64,000 bases of DNA from Morganella sibonii (GTDB taxonomy: Bacteria; Pseudomonadota; Gammaproteobacteria; Enterobacterales; Enterobacteriaceae): NCBI RefSeq assembly GCF_040560245.1, contig NZ_JAKMWP010000002.1; one strand, written 5' to 3'. Positions 16,289 through 23,548 of this stretch are shown one piece after another. The first letter of the stretch is position 1. Each line of letters starts with the position of its first letter. The notes below the pieces were generated by a model. It searched no databases. It was not told where the DNA came from and saw only the letters and a list, made by a program, of their open reading frames with translations. Position numbers and translations under genes: made by a program.

Positions 16289-16687
16289 ATGAATATGGTC
16301 ATTCTTATTTTTATTGGCGGTGCATTCGGCGCAATCTGCCGCGAATTACTGATGCTCGGCGTACCGTCCCTGAGTGATGGTTTTCCGGCGGATATCCTGG
16401 CGGCTAATATTATTGCATCATTCCTGCTGGGAATAACGGCGGCATTATTACAGCGTAACCGGATTAATCAGTATGTGAATGCGCTGGTGGCAACCGGTAT
16501 TATGGGCGGATTATCCACGTTCAGCAGTTTTGTGTACGGAACATTCGAAATAATGTCATCTCCGGCGCTGCTGGGGACCGGAATAACCTATCTGCTGGTC
16601 AGTATGATCGGTGGTTTTGCTGCGGTAATGGCGGGGTTATTTTTGGGGAACTGTGTGAAGCCCGGAGTGAAAAATACCGCCGGATAG
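16289..16687 (+). CDS. crcB: CrcB/Fluc fluoride channel subunit 2
   Basis: This is the second Fluc subunit, 132 residues from ATG 16289, with GAGGA seven bases upstream; a longer frame from 16229 overlaps the first subunit and is rejected. Motifs match the family: GGAFGAICRELL, ADILAANIIASFLLGI and GIMGGLSTFSSFVYG. It differs clearly from subunit 1 in sequence, so the pair is not a recent duplication. Paired, separately specialised crcB genes are known mainly from other phyla. E. coli has one gene forming a homodimer. Confidence 0.9.
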   Translation: MNMVILIFIGGAFGAICRELLMLGVPSLSDGFPADILAANIIASFLLGITAALLQRNRINQYVNALVATGIMGGLSTFSSFVYGTFEIMSSPALLGTGITYLLVSMIGGFAAVMAGLFLGNCVKPGVKNTAG

Positions 16688-16692
16688 TAAAA

Positions 16693-16748
16693 AGTTCCTG
16701 CCGGACAGGGAACAACTGTCCGGCAGGAACTGATCAGGCTTTTTTTTC
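16693..16748 (+). terminator. Long hairpin and T-run after crcB pair
   Basis: A perfect 16-bp stem (16693-16708 with 16716-16731) has a seven-base loop, followed after about eight bases by a run of eight T (16740-16747). The gap between stem and T-run is longer than usual, so termination may be aided by other factors. Confidence 0.6.
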
Positions 16749-16781
16749 ATTATTTTAAGACACCGCGCTGATCAAAAAAAC

Positions 16782-17171
16782 TTATTCTGCTGGTTTAACA
16801 TTAATGGAATAATCCGGGTCACTGAATTGCCCGTAACTTTTATTAATCACCCGTTGTTGGTCAAGCTGTTTTATTTCTTTACTCAGAAAGTTGAGGTGAT
16901 CCTGCAAACAGATTTTTGTTACCCGTTCATTTTCAATAATAGCCTGCAGTATTTCCACCAGTTCGCCGGTAACCGGCTGTTCTTTTTCCAGTTCATGAGA
17001 TAACTGTGTCAGGTGTTCAACCGCGCAAACATAATCAGTTTCACGGGAAATCAAATCATCCCATTCACTGTTTTTGGCCAGGGTAACGAGTTCTTCACTC
17101 AGTGTCAGTACATGTTGGTATATATCGTGTAAATTGATGGTTGTTTGAATACTCACCTGATTATCTTTCAT
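16782..17171 (-). CDS. fliT: Flagellar chaperone FliT
   Basis: FliT is the export chaperone of the filament cap FliD, and in enterobacteria it also binds FlhDC and dampens class 2 transcription. The start is ATG 17171 (MKDNQVSIQ), giving 129 residues with a GGGG site nine bases upstream; ATG 17177 is an alternative. It is helical, with charged and Leu-rich segments, and slightly longer than E. coli FliT (121). Assignment depends partly on position directly after fliS, because FliT is poorly conserved. Confidence 0.85.
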   Translation of the reverse strand: MKDNQVSIQTTINLHDIYQHVLTLSEELVTLAKNSEWDDLISRETDYVCAVEHLTQLSHELEKEQPVTGELVEILQAIIENERVTKICLQDHLNFLSKEIKQLDQQRVINKSYGQFSDPDYSINVKPAE

Positions 17172-17559
17172 CCACATTTGCCCCGATTTGTTGCCATGTT
17201 GCCGCGAGATCGGAGAGCAGTTGATAGACCTCTTTTACGTAGGCCACGTTATTTTCGATATTTGCGTTGAGTAACCGCATAATCATATAGTCATACAAAG
17301 AGGACAGATTATGTGCCAGCTCACCGCCGGCGTCATAATCCAGAGCCTGTTTCAGGCCATTATCAATAATATTAATAGCCTTTGATAATTCATTACCTTT
17401 GGCGGCAATATCATTTTTCTCCATAAAGATTTCGCTGCGACGAAGGGCGCTGAGCGCCCCGTTAAACAAAATCCGGATCAACTGATAAGGCGAGGCATTG
17501 GTAATTTCACTTTCAAGATTAACCTGCTGGTAAGCCTGATTTGCCTTGCGCTGATACAT
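17161..17559 (-). CDS. fliS: Flagellin export chaperone FliS
   Basis: FliS binds the disordered C-terminal helix of flagellin and keeps it unpolymerised until export. The product has 132 residues, near the family length. It has the typical start (MYQRKANQAYQQVNLESEI) and the conserved NASPYQLIRILFNGAL stretch. It lies seven bases after fliD and overlaps fliT by 11, so the three form a fliDST unit. It serves either of the two flagellins, whose C-terminal ends are nearly the same up to the last dozen residues. Confidence 0.96.
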   Translation of the reverse strand: MYQRKANQAYQQVNLESEITNASPYQLIRILFNGALSALRRSEIFMEKNDIAAKGNELSKAINIIDNGLKQALDYDAGGELAHNLSSLYDYMIMRLLNANIENNVAYVKEVYQLLSDLAATWQQIGANVDER

Positions 17560-17566
17560 ATTATTA

Positions 17567-19018
17567 TTAACCTAACATTCTGCCGAGTGCCTGTGTGGTA
17601 CCACTCAGGGAGTTCATCATTTTATCCAGATTCTGGAACTGGCGCCGATACAGATCCATGGTACTTTCGATCTGTTTATTGGTTTGTTCGATACGTTTAT
17701 CGATACCTTTTTTCTTTTTCTCCAGACCGTCGGTTGCGTTATGAATCGTACCTTCACGGCTGTCTAATGTCTTTTTCAGATAGTTAAAGTTTTCGGTGCC
17801 AAAACCGGTTTCTTTTCCGTCACCGGCAAAGAACTCTTTCACACTGGACGCATTCTCTTTCAGCGCTTTATCCAGAACTTTGTCATCAATTTCCAGGGTA
17901 CCATCTGTTTTTTGTTTGATACCCATTTTGTTCATGGTATTAGGATCGCCATTACCATTTGGCGTTCTGATCTGTGCGCGGATGGCATTCTGAATACCGC
18001 GTACAGTAGAATCCCCGATCAGAGGGCCATTATTTTTATCAGCAGCCTGACCTTTTTCAGTCTGAGTATATTTCGTCAGATCTTTACTGAGTTTCTGATA
18101 CTCGTTATACGCATCCACCCACTCTTTGATTTTCTTTTTTGCCGGCTCAATATCAGAAGAAACCACCAGCGGCTCAGAGATAAAGTTATTGCTGCTGTCT
18201 TTCTCTGATACTTTTTTCAGCGTCAGCGTCAGACCAAAAAAGGCATCTTTGACTTCGTTGGTCTGTGACTCCATTTCAATATCATTGACTTTAAATAATG
18301 CATTGATCGGGGCAGTAGTCTGTTTCATATCGCCGCCCGCAGCCGGCGTGAATGATACGACACCCTTGGCATCTTTTTCTGATTTTCCGCCGATTGCCTT
18401 ATTCAGTGTGTCATCACCGGTAACGGAAATACTGACAGCAGAATCCGTTCCCTGGGTTTTACTCATGATAACCAGATGAGATTTACCCGTTCTGTCTTTG
18501 ATAACACTGGCAGTAACATCTTTATCTGCTTTGTTAATGGCATCCGCTATTTCAATGGGGGACGTCTGATCTTTTTTGAGCTTGATATCGAAATTTTTCT
18601 TCGGATCTTTACCATCACCGATGGTGAAAGAAACAGTACGTTCATCACTGCTGTCACCCATCGCAGTTTTACCGTCGGAAAAACCGGCAGACGATAACGT
18701 CTGGTTTTTTGCCAGCTGCTCAATAATGACATCATACTGACCCGGTTTGGCTTTACCGGTCGTTGATACGCCAAAGTATTTATTTTCTTCACTGACTTTG
18801 GTTGTGCTGATATCACCGAATTTTTTTAGCGCTTCAGCAGCGGTTTTTAATTTTTCCAGCGAAGACTGTAATTTTCCGAAAGCACTAATCTGTGCTTCAC
18901 ACGCTGTTTTTTGGGCAGTTAACGGCTCCAGACGGCGCATTTCTGCTTTTTCCAGCATGTCCAGTTGCTGATTAAGATCCATTCCGGCGCCGACGCCTAA
19001 CGATGCTATGCCTGCCAT
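17567..19018 (-). CDS. fliD: Flagellar filament cap protein FliD
   Basis: FliD (HAP2) forms the pentameric cap at the filament tip that folds incoming flagellin. The product has 483 residues. The N-terminal FliD_N domain (MAGIASLGVGAGMDLNQQLD) and C-terminal coiled coil (LEKKKKGIDKRIEQTNKQIE ... FQNLDKMMNSL) are conserved. The central part, exposed on the outside, is Lys/Asp-rich and variable. A sigma-28 promoter lies 34 bp upstream. Confidence 0.96.
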   Translation of the reverse strand: MAGIASLGVGAGMDLNQQLDMLEKAEMRRLEPLTAQKTACEAQISAFGKLQSSLEKLKTAAEALKKFGDISTTKVSEENKYFGVSTTGKAKPGQYDVIIEQLAKNQTLSSAGFSDGKTAMGDSSDERTVSFTIGDGKDPKKNFDIKLKKDQTSPIEIADAINKADKDVTASVIKDRTGKSHLVIMSKTQGTDSAVSISVTGDDTLNKAIGGKSEKDAKGVVSFTPAAGGDMKQTTAPINALFKVNDIEMESQTNEVKDAFFGLTLTLKKVSEKDSSNNFISEPLVVSSDIEPAKKKIKEWVDAYNEYQKLSKDLTKYTQTEKGQAADKNNGPLIGDSTVRGIQNAIRAQIRTPNGNGDPNTMNKMGIKQKTDGTLEIDDKVLDKALKENASSVKEFFAGDGKETGFGTENFNYLKKTLDSREGTIHNATDGLEKKKKGIDKRIEQTNKQIESTMDLYRRQFQNLDKMMNSLSGTTQALGRMLG

Positions 19019-19051
19019 GTACTTCTCCTGAATTTAATTGGTCTTACATAG

Positions 19052-19078
19052 TTATCGGTTGGCAGCGGGAGAATTTTA
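19052..19078 (-). promoter_or_regulatory. Sigma-28 (FliA) promoter of fliD
   Basis: On the minus strand, TAAA (19078-19075), a 15-bp spacer and ACCGATAA (19059-19052) match the sigma-28 consensus TAAA-N15-GCCGATAA at 11 of 12 positions. It lies 34 bp before the fliD ATG, as expected for a class 3 flagellar gene. Confidence 0.85.
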
Positions 19079-19253
19079 GCGTTAACGACAAAAAATGATG
19101 GGCGGAGTTACGCAGAGAAAGCAGGGTTATTGTCACCATTAAGATAAGGAAACAAAAAAGGAACGCAGGAGTAATTATTTGGTTATAAATCACCCAGGTG
19201 GCGCAATCAGGATAAATATGCCCGATATTGATAATAAGGCGGCGTTTTGTCTG

Positions 19254-19280
19254 TAAATAAAGTGAATTATCGCCCGTTAA
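19254..19280 (+). promoter_or_regulatory. Sigma-28 promoter of the first flagellin gene (weak)
   Basis: TAAA (19254-19257), 15 bp and CCCGTTAA (19273-19280) match the -10 element at 6 of 8 positions. It lies 69 bp before the first flagellin ATG. The match is poorer than at the second flagellin gene. Confidence 0.7.
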
Positions 19281-19348
19281 CAGTATTACCCCGCTGCGGC
19301 GGCAGAAAATAATTCACATTATTTCATACAAAAAAAGGAAATATCATT

Positions 19349-20500
19349 ATGGCACAAGTTATTAATACCAATGTTCTGTCACTGGTTACCCAGAATAATT
19401 TAAACCGTTCACAGGGTGCGTTAGGTACAGCTATTGAGCGCCTTTCTTCCGGTTCCCGTATTAACAGTGCGAAAGATGATGCGGCAGGCCAGGCGATTGC
19501 CAACCGTTTTACTGCTAACGTCAAAGGTCTGACTCAGGCTTCCCGTAATGCCAGCGACGGCATTTCTCTGGCGCAGGTAACAGAGGGCGCAGTCAATGAA
19601 ATTAATGACAATATCCAGCGTATTCGTGAACTGACTGTACAGGCACAGAACGGCACAAACTCTGAAAACGATATCAACTCTATTAAAGAAGAAGTTGATC
19701 AGCGTATGAAAGAGATCGACCGTATTTCTGAACAGACGCAGTTTAACGGCATTAAGGTGTTGTCAGGTGATAATAAAATGACCTTCCAGGTCGGCACTAA
19801 TGATGGAGAAACGATTGATATCGATCTGAAAAAAGTGGATCGCGAAGCGCTGGGTCTGGATACACTGGATATTGCAGCCTCTAAATTCGGGGCAACACTG
19901 TCAGCAGGTGATTTTGTCGCAGACCTGAAAGGTACCGGTACTGAAGCGGACGCACAGAAAGTTGCGGAAGACGCACTGAAAGATCTGAAGTTCAGTGGTA
20001 AGGCGATTGAAGGTGCCAAAGTCTCTTATCAGGTTAAAGCGGATGGTTCGGTTGATAAAACCAAAGTCTATATCCAGGGTAAGGTTGACGGTAAAGATGT
20101 CACATTAAAAGCAGATATTACTGCGACGGCAGCATCAGGTGCTGCGGGTGCGACCGCTGCGGAACTGAAAATTGAAAATATTGCAGTATTAGATACGGCT
20201 GACCAGAAAGTACTTGATGACAGAAGCCCGCTGGGTACGCTGGATAAAGCGTTGTCAAAAATCGACAGTCAGCGCAGTCAGCTGGGTGCATTCCAGAACC
20301 GTATGCAGTCCACTATCAATAATCTGAACAACTCTGTGAACAACCTGAGCGCAGCACGCAGCCGTATTCAGGACGCTGACTTTGCAACGGAAGTCTCTAA
20401 TATGAGTCGTGGTCAGATTCTGCAGCAGGCAGGTACGGCGGTTCTGGCACAGGCTAACTCGATACCTAAAAACGTTATGAGTATTCTGCAGAATGCATGA
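19349..20500 (+). CDS. fliC: Flagellin 1
   Basis: Flagellin is the filament subunit, exported and polymerised under the FliD cap. The product has 383 residues. The N-terminal D0/D1 (residues 1 to about 170) and C-terminal D1/D0 (about 300-383) are conserved, with a short variable middle rich in Ala, Lys and Asp. The helix recognised by mammalian TLR5 is present (QRIRELTVQAQNGTNS). It is followed directly by a second flagellin gene with nearly the same ends but a different middle. It ends SIPKNVMSILQNA. Synonymous codons differ from the second copy along most of the conserved ends, and its promoter is weaker. Confidence 0.97.
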   Translation: MAQVINTNVLSLVTQNNLNRSQGALGTAIERLSSGSRINSAKDDAAGQAIANRFTANVKGLTQASRNASDGISLAQVTEGAVNEINDNIQRIRELTVQAQNGTNSENDINSIKEEVDQRMKEIDRISEQTQFNGIKVLSGDNKMTFQVGTNDGETIDIDLKKVDREALGLDTLDIAASKFGATLSAGDFVADLKGTGTEADAQKVAEDALKDLKFSGKAIEGAKVSYQVKADGSVDKTKVYIQGKVDGKDVTLKADITATAASGAAGATAAELKIENIAVLDTADQKVLDDRSPLGTLDKALSKIDSQRSQLGAFQNRMQSTINNLNNSVNNLSAARSRIQDADFATEVSNMSRGQILQQAGTAVLAQANSIPKNVMSILQNA

Positions 20501-20542
20501 TATAACTTTATAAATCAGGCAATTCCTCTGTTTTTTATTTTG

Positions 20543-20569
20543 GCCGGAACCTCTGTTCCGGCTTTTTTT
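20543..20569 (+). terminator. Terminator between the two flagellin genes
   Basis: GCCGGAAC (20543-20550) pairs with GTTCCGGC (20555-20562), loop CTCT, then seven T. It indicates that the two flagellin genes are separate transcripts. Confidence 0.9.
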
Positions 20570-20624
20570 ATGTCTGAGAAAATGATTTTGGCGACGATTT
20601 TATAAAATTATTTACTAAAAAACC

Positions 20625-20651
20625 TAAAGTGGCCTCTCAGGGTGCCGATAG
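20625..20651 (+). promoter_or_regulatory. Sigma-28 promoter of the second flagellin gene (strong)
   Basis: TAAA (20625-20628), a 15-bp spacer and GCCGATAG (20644-20651) match the sigma-28 consensus at 11 of 12 positions. It lies 75 bp before the second flagellin ATG. Confidence 0.88.
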
Positions 20652-20726
20652 TGTTATTGCTGGCGAAAATCAGAAAGCCAAACAGATAAACGCTGTTTAT
20701 TATTTTCAATAACAAGGACATATATC

Positions 20727-21833
20727 ATGGCACAGGTTATCAATACTAACGTTCTGTCTCTGGTTACTCAGAACAACTTAAACCGTTCACAGGGCGTACT
20801 GGGCTCTGCAATCGAGCGTCTGTCTTCAGGCTCACGTATCAACAGCGCAAAAGACGATGCAGCAGGCCAGGCTATCGCTAACCGTTTCACCGCTAACGTG
20901 AAAGGTCTGACTCAGGCTTCCCGTAACGCTAACGACGGTATCTCTATCGCACAGACCGCTGAAGGTGCTGTTAACGAAATCAACGATAACTTACAGCGTA
21001 TCCGTGAACTGACTGTTCAGGCGAAAAACGGTACTAACTCTAAGAGCGATATCGCGTCTATCCAGGCGGAAGTTAAAGACCGTATGGATGAAATCACCCG
21101 TATTTCTGACCAGACTCAGTTCAACGGCATCAAAGTGCTGGCAAATGATAACGAAATGAGCTTCCAGGTTGGTGCAAATGACGGCGAAGTTATCGATCTG
21201 AAAATGGACAAAATCAATCTGGAATCTCTGGATATTAAAGATTTCAAAGTTCCTGTTTCACAGAAAGATACTGTACTGAAAACCGGTACAGCGTTAGATG
21301 CGGCAGAATTATTAACAGAATCTAAAAAATCTGATACAAACTTTACAAAAGCACCTGATTTAGATGGTCACACCCTGTTCGAAACTGAATCGGGTTCGGT
21401 TGTTGCTAAAAACGCAGCAGGTGATTACTTCGAAGTTAAAGGTTTTGAGAAAAAAGGTACTACAGGTGATGATGCTCTTACCGGTAAATTAATGGTAGGT
21501 GATAAAATCGAAGGCCGTGTTGATACACAGGCTAACCTGGACGCAGCACCAAAAGTAGAAGACAAATCACTGAAAACCCTGGACGATGCATTAACCAAAG
21601 TTGATACCTACCGTTCAAAACTGGGTGCATTCCAGAACCGTATGCAGTCTACCATTAACAACCTGAACAACTCTGTTAACAACCTGAGTGCAGCACGCAG
21701 CCGTATCCAGGATGCTGACTTCGCAACAGAAGTGTCTAACATGAGCCGTGGTCAGATCCTGCAGCAGGCGGGTACCGCTGTTCTGGCACAGGCAAACCAG
21801 GTTCCTCAGGGTGTTCTGAGCCTGTTACGTTAA
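20727..21833 (+). CDS. fliC: Flagellin 2 (likely main flagellin)
   Basis: The product has 368 residues, with the same conserved ends as flagellin 1, a different central domain (about residues 170-275) and a different last dozen residues (QVPQGVLSLLR). The TLR5-recognised helix is intact (QRIRELTVQAKNGTNS). Codon choice is strongly that of a highly expressed gene (AAC, CGT, GGT and CTG dominate in the conserved ends), more so than in flagellin 1. Its promoter is nearly consensus. Together these suggest it is the major filament subunit, with copy 1 minor, alternative or silent. That ranking is inference. Confidence 0.97.
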   Translation: MAQVINTNVLSLVTQNNLNRSQGVLGSAIERLSSGSRINSAKDDAAGQAIANRFTANVKGLTQASRNANDGISIAQTAEGAVNEINDNLQRIRELTVQAKNGTNSKSDIASIQAEVKDRMDEITRISDQTQFNGIKVLANDNEMSFQVGANDGEVIDLKMDKINLESLDIKDFKVPVSQKDTVLKTGTALDAAELLTESKKSDTNFTKAPDLDGHTLFETESGSVVAKNAAGDYFEVKGFEKKGTTGDDALTGKLMVGDKIEGRVDTQANLDAAPKVEDKSLKTLDDALTKVDTYRSKLGAFQNRMQSTINNLNNSVNNLSAARSRIQDADFATEVSNMSRGQILQQAGTAVLAQANQVPQGVLSLLR

Positions 21834-21860
21834 TTTACGTAGTTGCTTTAAGGTATTTAA

Positions 21861-21887
21861 AAGGTCAGAATATTCTGACCTTTTTTT
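21861..21887 (+). terminator. Terminator after second flagellin gene
   Basis: A 20-bp perfect palindrome AAGGTCAGAA/TATTCTGACC region (21861-21880) is followed by seven T. Confidence 0.88.
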
Positions 21888-22156
21888 ATAGATGTTACCC
21901 ATAACAGAACAAATAATATTCTAACTATTTGTTTTTTTATTCTATTAATGAACGCCTATTTTTCTTTTTGTCATATAAAATAACCGGAATTTTGCAAAAT
22001 ATATGATAAAAATGAAAGAGAGTATTGCTATTTGTTAATGAGGTGATTTAGGATAAGGCAAATAAGGCGTGATTTACCTCACTACTCACCGGATTGAAAT
22101 CTTTTTCGGGCACGATAATAAAAGCCTTTCATGAATCTCGAAGGGTGTTTCAGGTT

Positions 22157-22879
22157 GTGAGTGATTTGTATACCGCCGAAGGTGTTATCAACAAAAATAG
22201 CCTGTGGGAGCGTTATTATCCCCTTATCCGGCACGAAGCCCTGAAATTGCAGGTAAGATTACCGGCAAGCGTTGATATTGACGACTTAATTCAGGCCGGG
22301 GGTATCGGCTTGCTGCATGCAGTTGAACGTTTTGACGCCATGCAGGGGGCGACCTTTGCAACCTATGCGGTACAACGGGTCCGCGGGGCAATGCTGGATG
22401 AATTGCGGGGGAGAGACTGGGCTCCCCGCAGTGTGCGCCGTCAGGCGCGGGAAATAACCAAAGCCGTGCGTGCGCTTGAGCAGTCTCTGGGGCGCGCAGC
22501 CACTGAACAGGAAATCGCTGATTCGTTACAGATGGATATCGCGGAATACCGTCAGGTGTTAACCGATACCAACAACAGCCAGCTGTTTTCTTACGATGAG
22601 TGGCACGAAATCCACGGTGAGAGCTGCGAACCCGTCCGTGATGATGATGACGGGGGCAACCCGCTCGGTTTGTTGGTAGACGAGAGTTTGCGTCACCAGG
22701 TGGTTGAGGCGATAAAACAACTGCCTGAACGTGAAAAACTGGTTCTGACTCTTTACTATCAGGAAGAGCTGAACCTTAAGGAGATAGGCGCAGTGCTGGA
22801 AGTGGGGGAATCCCGCGTCAGCCAGTTACACAGCCAGGCAATCAAAAGGCTGCGGGCGCGCTTAAAATCCATGAAGTAA
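22157..22879 (+). CDS. fliA: Flagellar sigma factor FliA (sigma-28)
   Basis: FliA directs RNA polymerase to class 3 flagellar promoters, including those read here before fliD and both flagellins. The start is GTG 22157 (VSDLYTAEGVINKN), aligned to the GTG start of E. coli fliA, giving 240 residues; an ATG at 22094 adds 21 residues with no similarity. Region 2 (DDLIQAGGIGLLHAVERFD, VRGAMLDELRGRDWAPRSVR) and region 4 (LTLYYQEELNLKEIGAVLEV) are very well conserved. It is followed by fliZ, as in E. coli. Confidence 0.97.
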   Translation: MSDLYTAEGVINKNSLWERYYPLIRHEALKLQVRLPASVDIDDLIQAGGIGLLHAVERFDAMQGATFATYAVQRVRGAMLDELRGRDWAPRSVRRQAREITKAVRALEQSLGRAATEQEIADSLQMDIAEYRQVLTDTNNSQLFSYDEWHEIHGESCEPVRDDDDGGNPLGLLVDESLRHQVVEAIKQLPEREKLVLTLYYQEELNLKEIGAVLEVGESRVSQLHSQAIKRLRARLKSMK

Positions 22880-22935
22880 CTTTGACTTTATCTTTGATTT
22901 ATTTTATTAGACTAGACTACACAAGGCGCCAGAAT

Positions 22936-23448
22936 ATGTCTGTTTCAAAACAAAAGAAACGGCCCGTAAGCCGTTACATTAAAGATTTCAAACACAGTCA
23001 GACTCACTGCAGTCATTGCCACAAAACCCTCGATCGCATCTCTCTGGTTTTCAACGGTCAGCTGATCAATAAAGAAGCTATTTCTGAAATGACAGATATG
23101 ATCGATGACACCACCTGGATGGGCTTACAGGACAAATTTGTGGCACTCTGCCGTTTTTGCAGCGAGATCTACTGCAACAGTGCAACCGATTATTTCGATA
23201 TCATGGCATTCAAACAGTATCTGTTTGAAGAAACAGAAATGAGCCACAGCACCGTACGCGAATATGTTGTCCGTCTGCGCCGTCTCGATGAGCTGCTGTC
23301 CTCCAAAGCTTTCCCGGCGACCACGGAATTTTCCACTGAAATTATCCAGGCACAGCTGAGTGAAGATTTATCGGACTCAGCACTGAGCAACTACAATATT
23401 GCACTGCGCAAGTACGAACAGTATCTTGACTGGCAGGGCAAACACTGA
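22936..23448 (+). CDS. fliZ: FliZ regulator
   Basis: FliZ is a DNA-binding protein that, in E. coli, antagonises RpoS-dependent genes and curli while flagella are made, and in Salmonella raises FlhDC output. The start is ATG 22936 (MSVSKQKKRPVSRYIKDFKH), giving 170 residues; the longer frame from 22882 is not supported. The DNA-contacting helix segment related to phage integrase core-binding domains is visible (EMSHSTVREYVVRLRRLDEL), as are four Cys in CxxC pairs (HCSHCHK, CRFC). It lies 56 bp after fliA. Confidence 0.95.
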   Translation: MSVSKQKKRPVSRYIKDFKHSQTHCSHCHKTLDRISLVFNGQLINKEAISEMTDMIDDTTWMGLQDKFVALCRFCSEIYCNSATDYFDIMAFKQYLFEETEMSHSTVREYVVRLRRLDELLSSKAFPATTEFSTEIIQAQLSEDLSDSALSNYNIALRKYEQYLDWQGKH

Positions 23449-23488
23449 TTTTTCTGTCAGACCACCTTTTATCATTTACTGATAAAAC

Positions 23489-23512
23489 AAAGGGAACTTT
23501 CGTTCCCTTTTT
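23489..23512 (+). terminator. Terminator after fliAZ
   Basis: AAAGGGAAC (23489-23497) pairs with GTTCCCTTT (23502-23510), loop TTTC, followed by further T. Confidence 0.85.
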
Positions 23513-23548
23513 CCGTTTTAAGGCCCGGAGATTATCAGCCGATAGTCA

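Noticed and set aside
19349..21833. Invertible-promoter style phase variation at the flagellin genes
   Set aside because: No site-specific recombinase gene or flanking inverted repeats are visible here. Homologous recombination between copies is the only visible route.
22094..22156. Longer FliA start at ATG 22094
   Set aside because: The 21 extra residues have no family counterpart, whereas GTG 22157 aligns with the known start of FliA.
21888..22156. Sigma-28 promoter before fliA
   Set aside because: A CACGATAA near 22110 resembles a -10 element, but no TAAA lies 15 bp upstream.
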